A stretch of 64,000 nt of DNA, from positions 1,922,001-1,986,000 of the forward strand of contig JAGMVK010000001.1 in assembly GCA_020747065.1 (NCBI GenBank), read 5' to 3'. The notes beneath the pieces were generated by a model, which did no database searches, had not been told where the DNA came from, and saw nothing but the letters and a program-made list of their open reading frames with translations. The position numbers were made by a program, and so were the translations under genes. The stretch is from Cadophora sp. MPI-SDFR-AT-0126. Lineage: Eukaryota > Ascomycota > Leotiomycetes > Helotiales > Ploettnerulaceae. Below are positions 55,267 to 64,000 of the stretch, piece by piece. Position 1 is the stretch's first letter. The number at the start of each line of letters is the position of its first letter.

Positions 55267-57998
55267 ATGGCTTCATTAACCATGCGCTCCCTGAAGTTCA
55301 TTACCCTACTGCTGGGCCCTTTGGTTGCGGGTCAAGGTAAGGCTTCAGCTTCCAATGCGGTATGCCTAAAACTAACTTCATCTCTAGCAAGCTATCCGGA
55401 ACTGCCACCCCAATACCTCCTTACCACAACCCCTGTTACGGTTAGTGGCAGATTTTTCGCTTTTGAGTCAAAATCATGATGCTCCATGGTTAATGCTATA
55501 TGAATGCTCCCATCATACGCTGGTATTGCGTACCGTCAGAGTGGGGTAGCTCCTCTTCTGTGCTGCTCTTTGTTCGTGGTGTGGGCTTTATATCCCAACA
55601 AATCTCATCTGCATACACACATGGCGGAATTTTTCTCTCTTGTCTGCTTTGTGAGGGTTATTTGAGCAGTTCTGATCAGCGTCTAGCCTCTCCCTCAAGG
55701 CTTTCCTTGGGGCGGAAAGACCGCCAACAACACTAATGCATGTGAGTCTGATTCTATCTTCATTCCAACCTAACCATGCTAACACCACCTTAGACAGTGA
55801 GTTTCAATCCGATGCCTTGACTAACATCATTCTCTAACAAACAATTTTCTCAGCCGGTAAGTACCTCTGATCCGAGTTCAAAGGATCGTTCTTGCTGACT
55901 TGACTCAGATCCTCCTCACACTGGGTATTATCCGCTTTCTGCCATGCCTAGGGGCTTCGTACTGACTGTACGCAGGGTCATTCGAGCTTATGACTTCGTC
56001 ATCACGAGAGGATGGGCAGCCCCAGACGGATATTACAAAGACGTCATGCTGGTCAACAACCAATTTCCAGGGCCACTGATCGAAGCAAATTGGTGTGTAT
56101 CTTTCCAACCATCAAGCGTCCTCTATGCTCAACCCTCACTCTCGCTAGGGGCGACACGATTCAAGTGACAGTCCACAATCAAATCACAGCCCCGGAGGAG
56201 GGAACTGCGCTCCATTGGCATGGTATTCTGCAGAAAGACATGCAGTAAGTACTCGTTAGTATCATAGTACTTGAGCTGAAACTCGCAACAAGATGGATGG
56301 ATGGTGTTCCCGGAGTTCAACAATGTCCAATCGTCCCCGGAGGCAGCTTCACCTACTCATTTCTTGCGGACCTTTATGGGACCACCTGGTACCACTCTCA
56401 TTACTCAGGCCAATACGCTGGAGGCGTGGTTGGTCCCCTCGTCATCCATGGCCCCAGCACAGTCGCATACGATACAGGTTAGCAGCACAATTCTATTTCA
56501 AGTGGCGTGTTCTCATTCTCTGCAGATGTCGGGCCAGTCATTCTGGGCGATCACTACCACCGAGAATACTTTGACATCGTAAAGGACACTATGTCAACCG
56601 ACATCAACAAAGTGGTAAGTCTTTCACCACATTCAGCAACTTGCCATGGACTCAAAACAGTCACCAGATCCAACTTTCCGACAACAATCTCATCAATGGG
56701 AGAAATAACTTCGACTGCACAACAAAGGCGTCTGGTGATACCCGACAATGCTTCAGTAATGCTGCGACATCTAAATTCAGATTTTATCCTGGGAAGGTCC
56801 ACCGGCTTCGCTTAATCAATGCCGGTGCCGAAGCAACTTTGATGTTCTCAATCGACGGACACACCATGAAGGTTATTGCCAACGACTTTGTGCCTATCAT
56901 ACCTTATGATAGTAAAGGTCCGTATTTGGCAATATTCACTATTGGACCCGCATGCTAATTCATGTAGTGGTTACTCTGGGCGTTGGCCAAAGGACCGATG
57001 TTCTGGTGACAGGGCTGGTGAGTTCTCGGAGCGGTTTCTTCCTATCTCAGATTATTTTGAAAGACTGGATGTCATATTCGTTTCCGGCCATGCTCCTTGT
57101 CTAGCCATCTCAAATATATACTCGGAGACGATACTAATTCGGAGATCTTCCTTCAGGCGGGGACACCGGCCCCGGTTGTGATGCGATCCTACATAGCCGC
57201 CTGCTCACTTTTCAATCAACCGGTGGCGAAAGCGATGGTATATTATCGGACTCAGGACGCTACGGCAGCGATGCCGAACACAAGTCCATGGCCAGAATTC
57301 ACGTCCGCAGTCGCTAATCAATGTGGCAATGTATGTCAACTTAGCCGTTCTAAAATAAAAACTCCTCGCTGATGCCACTTTAGGATGCCTTGACTCTGAC
57401 AAAACCGTGGTATCCCATTACACCAGCCGCTGTTCCATCTACAACCCGCAATGTAGCCATCAATTTCGGTCAGAATGCCTCGGGAAACTGGCTCTGGACA
57501 ATGGATGGATCCTCCTTCCGCGTCAATTACAATCAGCCTGTCCTCCTCCTTTCCAAAACGGGCAACAATTCCTTTCCAACAAACTGGAATAGCTACAATT
57601 TCGGTTCCAACGCTACGGTGCGCATCCACATCCAGAACCCAGGCTTTGCAGCACACCCCATGCACCTTCACGGCCACAATTTTTGGGTTCTAGCCGAAGG
57701 AACCGGAACATGGGACGGAACAACCATTATCAATGCTGCCAATCCACAGCGCCGCGACACGCAAATAGTTCGCGCTGGTGGGTATCTCGTCATTCAAATT
57801 AATCAGGATAATCCGGGTGCTTGGCCTTTCCACTGTCACATCGCCTGGCATGTTTCTGCGGGTCTGTATATCACAGTTCTAGAACGTCCTGCTGATATTG
57901 CTAATCTTCCAATTCCATCTATCATGGCCCAGACCTGCAGAGACTGGGCTTCTTATACAAATACGACCGTTGTAGACCAGATCGACTCTGGTTTGTGA
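55267..57998 (+). CDS. laccase-like multicopper oxidase, 14 exons with two 3-nt exons
   Basis: Exons: 55267-55336, 55388-55440, 55687-55741, 55794-55796, 55854-55856, 55909-55924, 55976-56092, 56149-56244, 56293-56477, 56526-56614, 56668-56917, 56968-57017, 57157-57330, 57384-57998. Joined they give 591 residues in one frame. A signal peptide covers about 1-24. The copper motifs are HWHG (128-131), WYHSH (170-174), HPMHLHGH (478-485) and HCHIAWH (537-543) with type-1 ligand Cys538; the axial position is Leu. It oxidises phenolic or related substrates with reduction of O2 to water, outside the cell. The two 3-nt exons are needed to read NAYTDPPHTGVIRAYDF, the family N-terminal block. Intron 2 (246 nt) and the 139-nt intron at 57018 could hide further small exons. 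Confidence 0.9.
55794..55796 (+). other. 3-nt exon (ACA) of the oxidase gene
   Basis: Flanked by TTAG and GTGAGT. Together with the T before it and the exon after it, it completes TAC (Tyr) and starts ACC (Thr). The neighbouring introns are 52 and 57 nt and carry GCTAAC and ACTAAC branch sites. Confidence 0.8.
55854..55856 (+). other. 3-nt exon (CCG) of the oxidase gene
   Basis: Flanked by TCAG and GTAAGT. It completes ACC (Thr) and starts GAT (Asp), which continues at 55909. The next intron is 52 nt with a GCTGAC branch site. Confidence 0.8.
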
Positions 57999-58631
57999 GT
58001 AACAGTGTCGCGTCGTGGTTTTAGGAATGAGGGGGCGTTTGTTTCCATTCATCAATTTGGGCTGAGAGAACCGCAAGTAAATGATTGGGAGTTACAATTG
58101 GATGCGTAAAAGCAACCTATCCTTTGGTACACAAGTTTCATACAGTACACACTTATCTATCGCCATGCATTGTAATCAGGCCAACTCGAAGCATACCTCG
58201 TGATCGGCTGATCATGTGACTTCTACTACACCTTGCACGCCTGTCTCAGCTTCGCCGCTCAACACGTCCACAGCCTTGGTTCATGTTTTGCACTCTTTAA
58301 GATCTCCTGTTGTCCAGGAGTTCTCTATTCTCCGCCGCTCTTCCATTCGATAAGACTTGCGATTAGCCTGCCCAAGTAGTGATTTGAGTAGCTGGTTGTG
58401 GGTCCGTGGCGCAGCATGACCGCAGGAAGCAGTCACGGCTGTGACTCTTATCGTTCGAAGTCTCCCTGCAAAGTCACAAGGCATTATGTACGAAGTAACA
58501 ATACGGATCGTTTAAATCTTTGAGATAAAATCTACAGTCCTTAGAAGCAGATGACGATCCCCCGTCGCCTGCTAACTACCCATCATTCTATCTTGTATTG
58601 CCAGCCCAGGTAGCGTGAAGCCATCGATCTT
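57999..58631. other. intergenic, no gene seen
   Basis: 3' region of the oxidase gene and promoter of the ankyrin gene. No coding signal. Confidence 0.6.
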
Positions 58632-60380
58632 ATGTCTTCCACATTGGAGCTTTTAGTTCCAGAACTTCTGGATCTCATTTTGGAAAATCTGGAAAGAAAG
58701 AATAAAACCCTCAGCCACTTGATGAGATGCAGCAAGTTCCTTCACAACCGCCTCCAGCCGATACTGTATGGCTCCCCAAAATCTTTGGAGCAGGCCATGC
58801 GGCGGGCTTGCAAGACTGGAAACACTCAGACGATACGATTAGCTTCTTCGTATGGCGCTAATGTGGGGTTGGTTGATGCCCGTTACAACTGCTGCTCAAC
58901 TCTCAAGCTAGCTGCTGAAAGAGGGCACGCTGAGGCATTCGACCTGCTGTTGGAGATGGGAGCAACTTTCGATCACCCCAATGTTACACTCAGTCCTCGC
59001 TTCTCCAGGAAGTTGTGTTCTCCAGTCAGAGAAGCAGTTCTATTCTCATTCCTCAAAGCCGGTTTCGCATCACTCAGAACTATCGAACTATCTCTCCCGT
59101 CTGTCATTCGAACTGGAGGATCTCCCGAGCTTGTACGGGCACTTCTCGATCATGGTGTCGATGTCAATACCCATGAAAGATTATACGGTCCCAAGCAGCA
59201 TCATATCATCGCAACTCCCTTATCAACTGCCATTCTGGAGAACCGGATGTCAATATTCGATGTATTGATTGAGAAAGGTGCCGACATCAACGGCACGGAA
59301 CACTGCAATCCCTTCCACAGGCAAACCCCCTATCCGTTCAGGCAACCCTTACACCTCCCCATTTATGCAGCAGCAATTTCAATGGCTAAGCATGGTATGA
59401 CAGCCATGATGGAACGATGCCTCGATCTGGGCGCCGATATCAACTTCATCTCCCGCAATAGAGAACACCCAGCAGCGTTCGCCGTGCTCACCACCCCAAT
59501 ACTGACCTATCTTTCTGCTATCAAGCAATGGGACGAGGATGCAAAGCTCCACCCGCTTGACGGGCTACAGTTCTTTCTACGGCACCAGGCTGAGCTAGAA
59601 ATTCCTCTCAACTTCAAGAAGCCAGGGCTCGAGAAGGAATACGTCCAAACCGAATCAACTGTCGAGGTGCTCCTGGATAAGTGGGGTATCAACAAATTAG
59701 GCAATCCGCATTTCTTTGCAACGATTGAGTTTCTCATTGACAAAGGAGCCGGTAAGGATACATTCAACAGGATTTTGACCAAGTATAAAACTGCGGGAGA
59801 AGTCGTTCCCCTCGGTCTCCCGCAAAATTGGACTCGCCTCGCCAATCTCTTCATCAAACGATACTGCAGCGGCACAGATCCAACAATAAAGAATACCTTG
59901 CTTCGGACTGTTCTCAGGCGATATCCTCCGCACGATTTCGGAGGGTTTCATGACATCGATCGTTGTACGGTACGCAGTGTCATCGCCGCAGGCGCTGACA
60001 TCAATGCACACAATGGCGGCTCTACTATTCTACATGAAATCTGCGGACACCGTGACCTGGCTACATTCTCTCATATCTGCGGCCATGAGGATATCTCTGC
60101 ATGTGGCTATGTCCGCCGAATGTGCTCCTTCTTCACCTTCCTCCACGACATTGGGGCGGATCCACGCATCGTCATCAATGGAAAATCTCCAATCGATGTC
60201 TTGCTAGGGCCTACACAGCAATCCTTTCGGATCTCGGAGTCAGGAGAGAAGTATCTAGTCAGATTGGGAAATATTCTGCTGGGCGAGCTGGACAAATACA
60301 GTCTATCTGACTTGAAGTCGTTGGATGTAGTTTCGAATTCTGGGAATGTCCAAAATTTGGTTTGTGGCCGCAGTGCCTAA
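58632..60380 (+). CDS. F-box protein with ankyrin repeats
   Basis: An intronless 582-residue frame with start context cttATGTC. An F-box lies at about 5-46 (LELLVPELLDLILENL, then LMRCSKFLHNRL). Ankyrin-like repeats follow: about 85-120 (TLKLAAERGHAEAFDLLLEM), 158-180 (ELVRALLDHGVDVN), 192-222 (TPLSTAILENRMSIFDVLIE, then KGADING), one near 255-275 (LDLGADINF) and a C-terminal set at about 450-530 (AGADINAHNGGSTILHEIC, LHDIGADP). A probable SCF ubiquitin-ligase receptor in which ankyrin repeats bind the target. There is no sign of truncation. Confidence 0.88.
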   Translation: MSSTLELLVPELLDLILENLERKNKTLSHLMRCSKFLHNRLQPILYGSPKSLEQAMRRACKTGNTQTIRLASSYGANVGLVDARYNCCSTLKLAAERGHAEAFDLLLEMGATFDHPNVTLSPRFSRKLCSPVREAVLFSFLKAGFASLRTIELSLPSVIRTGGSPELVRALLDHGVDVNTHERLYGPKQHHIIATPLSTAILENRMSIFDVLIEKGADINGTEHCNPFHRQTPYPFRQPLHLPIYAAAISMAKHGMTAMMERCLDLGADINFISRNREHPAAFAVLTTPILTYLSAIKQWDEDAKLHPLDGLQFFLRHQAELEIPLNFKKPGLEKEYVQTESTVEVLLDKWGINKLGNPHFFATIEFLIDKGAGKDTFNRILTKYKTAGEVVPLGLPQNWTRLANLFIKRYCSGTDPTIKNTLLRTVLRRYPPHDFGGFHDIDRCTVRSVIAAGADINAHNGGSTILHEICGHRDLATFSHICGHEDISACGYVRRMCSFFTFLHDIGADPRIVINGKSPIDVLLGPTQQSFRISESGEKYLVRLGNILLGELDKYSLSDLKSLDVVSNSGNVQNLVCGRSA

Positions 60381-60822
60381 GCTGCTGACCTTAGTTTGAC
60401 CGCCTTCTCCGTCCTGGACAAGTTTCCTCGGAGACAAACGAGACAGTGAAAATACTCAGTTCTGGGATGGGTGTGCCCAAATATACCGAAGCACAAGCAT
60501 TTCAAAGCACGAGTTGCCCCGCCATCACCCCACACTGCGGGCATCAATTCACCTAAGATCAACTTCGCAACGAATTTGACTCTTGCCAAGATTAGATACA
60601 TCTGGTTTATCAACTCAGAAAGGCTTCTTGCCAACTTTCGACTTACGCATTCCGAGACGACTCAGCTAGCAATCCAATACGAGGTTCATTTGCCCCTCCT
60701 ACTTGACTCACCTTCAACACCGCCACAACTGTCAAGAGAATCCTCAGATCTACATCTATAAAGCTCATGATCAATTGTTGGAACAGAAAACATCCACAAT
60801 CTGCTTCAGCCTGTAGTTCGAT
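60381..60822. other. intergenic, leader of the flavoprotein gene
   Basis: No gene seen. The A/C-rich stretch before 60823 fits a leader. Confidence 0.6.
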
Positions 60823-61524
60823 ATGGCTTCTACCGAAGCGCCAGCCAAGACCATTGCACTCATCCACAACACTGATCTACCACGGCCTCTTAATGTCCTC
60901 AGCACCGCCATCGCAGAATTCTCGAAGCGAAACTACTTCGCCTCAAGGGTCCCTGACTATGAAATTCAAATCATAGATATCGCATCATACAACCTCTCTC
61001 CGGAAGACTCGTCTTCCAGCCCTAAGACAGACGAGACAAGCACCACTCTACTGAAAACTCCATCAGACTGGCAAGCCGAGATAGCAAAACACTCAGCCTT
61101 CATCCTCCTCTTCCCCTATCACACCTGGTCACACGGCACCTCTCTCAAACATGCACTCAACACTCTCCCATCACACTTCATCCATAAGCCCACTCTCCTC
61201 CTCGGCTTCGGCAAAGAAGAGCCTTATCACCCCAACGAGTATGAGCGAACATGGAAGAAGAAATCATTTGGCATGATGAGGGATTTTCTTCTCGAACGAG
61301 GCGTAAAACTGGTTGATATGGAGAAGGATGGACCTGGGGGCTGGCCTAAGGGAGGGTGGCCAGAATTCATGGTTTATGCGGATTATTGGGAGGATTGGAT
61401 TGCGGGTGGGTATAGTGCTTTAATCGGGGGACAGCAGGCGGAGGCTTGGGAAAATAGGGCCGAGAATAGGTGTGCGAGAGGTGTTAAGATGTTGGTAGCT
61501 GGTATTGAGAAGGGTAGGAAATAA
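60823..61524 (+). CDS. NAD(P)H-dependent flavodoxin-fold reductase-like protein
   Basis: An intronless 233-residue frame with start context atATGG. It has a flavodoxin-like layout: an N-terminal beta strand (KTIALIHNTDLPRPL, with an atypical phosphate loop), a helix, then WQAEIAKHSAFILLFPYHTW followed by SHGTSLKHALNTL. That pattern matches the NADPH-dependent FMN reductase/KefF-type family, where a hydrophobic strand is followed by a flavin-contact turn and a Lys-containing helix. It would bind FMN or FAD and reduce quinones or similar acceptors in the cytosol. The usual GSxR phosphate loop is not clear, so the flavin binding is inferred. It lies tail-to-tail with the deaminase-like gene, stop codons 148 bp apart. 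Confidence 0.7.
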   Translation: MASTEAPAKTIALIHNTDLPRPLNVLSTAIAEFSKRNYFASRVPDYEIQIIDIASYNLSPEDSSSSPKTDETSTTLLKTPSDWQAEIAKHSAFILLFPYHTWSHGTSLKHALNTLPSHFIHKPTLLLGFGKEEPYHPNEYERTWKKKSFGMMRDFLLERGVKLVDMEKDGPGGWPKGGWPEFMVYADYWEDWIAGGYSALIGGQQAEAWENRAENRCARGVKMLVAGIEKGRK

Positions 61525-61672
61525 CGATTGGAATGTGAGCTGTCACACCCCATCATGATGGACGTCAAAACCAAAACCACGATTGAATATCAGGTGCTTA
61601 GCGGAATTGTTGATATCCACTCGAATCAGCGTACTTTTCATTACCCCCTGGATCATTTTCATTCTCAGCCAC

Positions 61673-62607
61673 TCAATGCCAATGATTGCCATGGTCAAGA
61701 GCCTCTCGCTTTGTCACCGTAGCATTGGGTGCAAAACAAGTCTTGTATCCCCTTGACGGGCTGTACTCCCTGACGCAGCCATTTGGGCACGGGTAAGACT
61801 ACCAAGCATGTAAGTCTCAATCTTGGATCCACAATGGAAAGACATACCTCATTATACTGCCACGAAAATAACGGATCAGTCTCATTGGTCAAGATCTGCC
61901 CCAGCATACTTGTCTGGTACCCAGGAAGCTGCCTGCTCTGCTGGAAAACGTCGTAGGATGACAAGGTCATGACACCCCAGCCCACGTTGTAGTTGTGCTG
62001 GATGGTGGTTCCGTAGATGTATTCTGCGCAAGTCAATTCCGTGTCGAGAAGCACATGCGTTGAGTCTAGACGTACCTTTAAATCCAGACCATCGGATAGC
62101 ACTGGCACACATTGGGCACGATTCAGCATTCGTGTAAATGGAAAGTTGGCCCCAAGCAGCGTATATCTGCGACGCCGTCATGTTCTTAGCGATGAAGACA
62201 GCTGTGCATGCATTTATCGCTGAGATCTCGCCGTGAATACTATGAATGTCAGAAACCCATTCTGAAGATACAGTGATGGACGTACGTAGGGTCTCCAGTT
62301 CTGAAGTTTGCACCCTTGCAGACGATCGCATCTGCGGTGTGGTTGACGATGATGGTTCCGTATGCAGCGAAAGGACATGGACCACTCTGTTCGTAGAGAG
62401 CTTCATTTGCCTCGATGACCTGTCACTAATCGAGCAAAATGTGGATTCGCGATGACTTACGAGTCGCATATACTTCACACGTGTGGAATACGGAATGGAG
62501 TTGACCGTCAGGCCAGTCATATCTTGATCATCATTAGGGACTGTGAAAGCAGCCGTTATCGAGGAGGCAAGTAGGCCAAGAATGGAGAGCGCTTTGAGGG
62601 TAAACAT
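61673..62607 (-). CDS. secreted CMP/dCMP-type deaminase-like protein
   Basis: Five exons (62607-62461, 62419-62286, 62239-62076, 62023-61848, 61798-61673) give 248 residues; introns are 41-51 nt. A signal peptide covers about 1-20 (LSILGLLASSITAAF). The zinc motifs are HGE (96-98) and SCPMC with Cys135 and Cys138, spaced as in tRNA-adenosine, cytosine and guanine deaminases; the usual Pro before the first Cys is Ser. IYTNAES and IYGTTIQHN flank them as in the family core. It could deaminate a nucleobase or nucleoside outside the cell or in the secretory path, unusual because most relatives are cytosolic. The last exon adds a Cys-containing tail. The exact substrate cannot be told. Confidence 0.8.
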
Positions 62608-64000
62608 TATGAGGGCGTTTCGTGCAAGTGACAGGACAGTACCTCCAGAGCACGAGCGACAACGAGGTACTTTTATATCAACACATCGGTACCGACAAAC
62701 TCTAGCGTTCCATCCTCACCGCTCGTATTCCTTGACCGCGACCCGAGTAAAACTAATATGTTGCATCTGGAACTGCATGACTGAATTCATTCTCCTTATC
62801 TCCTTCCCTTCCATCGTTCATGAGTGGGATGTTCATCACGATTTCGAACCGGTCGGCTATCGTTCTTAGCCTTCTTGTGCCTGACTAGTTAGTATTGTCA
62901 ACAAATTACCGGTACAACAAATTCGCATCTGAAGGCGAATTGGTTGATTGCAGCAAAAGTGGAAAAGCATCATCGTTGCTCGAATCATATGTTTTCATTC
63001 ATGACTGTCAGGGGAACCTGACTTGTTAGTGTCGCTTCGATAGGCAATTCCGGCGCCATGGTTCCAATCTCGTGGAAGTGCCTTGGCGTCTCCGCTCCCA
63101 AATTCTAGAATACTAAGAATTACAGTTTTGCTAGGATTTGGGTTTTATGTGACCAGTCGGTCATAATTGATGATGTGTTGCAGCTAAACCTGAATACCTA
63201 CAAGCAAGCGTCGGAGACACGCAGATGTGAATAGGAAATAGCAATTATGAAAAGAACATCAAGAAGAAATTCTAGCCTATTTAGTTCAAACCTCGATACT
63301 CACTACCGTTCTTTCAAAGCTTTCGTATTATCATTAGTTCCTGGTGGTTCCATCCCACTTTCGACTTATGCCTTGTATATTCCCCGCGATTTCCCATCGG
63401 ATTTTGCACTGTGGATAGTTGGTCATTACCTTGACCATGTAACAATTGCCTGTCGGCCATTGGCAAGGCAGATTCTCTGTCTGGAATGACAATGTGAGGT
63501 TTCACTCTTTTCAATCGGTCTCGATTTCCTCATGTTGAAGTCTTCGAGCGGCTTGGCAGCATCCCACCTTCAGAACTCCACCATAAACTTACTTCGAATC
63601 TATTCCTTGGCAAGGCCGAAAGATCATGCCGACGTCCCAGTGATAAGAAGAGATTTCTCATTTTCATATCATGTATTGACTGGCGAGTCCAGTTGTGTTG
63701 AACTGTAGCTGTTTATGGGGATGCGGGGTGCTCCCCACACTACGCGAGCTGATCGAAGGTAAACATCCGGTTGAACGCCAGCAAATTCGACGTGATCCTC
63801 TGTTAATCCTCTTAACGATATTGCATACGAATCTGAAGAATTTGTTCTTCCTAGGGGACGTCGTGCTCCCGCCAGACCATCTTTTTAGAGGACTGGCAAT
63901 TTAAACTTTGGGTGATCCAAACAGTAACGGTTCTCTTCCAGGCCATAAAGCACGGGATGCAAAGTCATCGATGAGGATTCTGGGCACTATCTCGCACATG
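62608..64000. other. intergenic, no supported gene to the window edge
   Basis: Promoter of the deaminase-like gene, then frames up to 80 codons without domains. A gene beyond the edge may begin or end here. Confidence 0.5.

Noticed and set aside
1..64000. CRISPR array, insertion sequence or intact retrotransposon
   Set aside because: No regularly spaced repeats, transposase, reverse transcriptase or long terminal repeats were seen; the splice pattern is eukaryotic.

Overview
The window reads as nuclear DNA of a filamentous ascomycete (Pezizomycotina). Most genes have several 45-60 nt GT-AG introns with CTRAC-type branch sites, leaders are CT-rich, and genes lie on both strands without operons. 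The protein families fit too: secreted pectate lyase, laccase-like oxidase and asparaginase, a GtaA-type glutaminase relic, many F-box proteins, a fungal P450, Rds3 and pinin. A Leotiomycetes-type plant-associated fungus would fit, but that is inference. Splice models were built by hand from reading frame, splice signals and family motifs.

Layout. 1-10.5 kb: an F-box/LRR-like protein, a GNAT acetyltransferase, a secreted pectate lyase and a secreted protein with Lys-Arg processing sites. 11.6-16.3 kb: a glutaminase gene broken in two with a small membrane-protein gene in the gap, then a 7-exon secreted asparaginase-like gene with active-site changes. 17-25 kb: an F-box protein with an acidic tail, a coiled-coil protein with an in-frame TAG or very short intron, the head-to-head spliceosomal genes Rds3 and pinin, and an epoxide hydrolase. 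26-33.4 kb: a decayed tRNA-Ile(AAU), two unknown proteins, and a single-pass membrane protein with a long Ala/Ser/Gln repeat. 34.8-44.6 kb: a P450 and, after a 4.5 kb gene-free stretch, a short C2H2 regulator. 45.6-55 kb: decayed territory with a frameshifted F-box gene and two other disrupted reading frames. 55.3-62.6 kb: a 14-exon laccase-like oxidase with two 3-nt exons, an F-box/ankyrin protein, and a tail-to-tail pair of a flavodoxin-fold reductase and a secreted deaminase-like protein.

There is no clear biosynthetic gene cluster. Shared themes are secreted enzymes (pectate lyase, laccase-like oxidase, asparaginase-like, deaminase-like), four F-box proteins that may be substrate receptors for ubiquitin ligases, and two splicing factors sharing one intergenic promoter. 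The most unusual structure is the pair of 3-nt exons in the laccase-like gene, supported by all splice sites, by phase, and by the conserved residues restored on joining.
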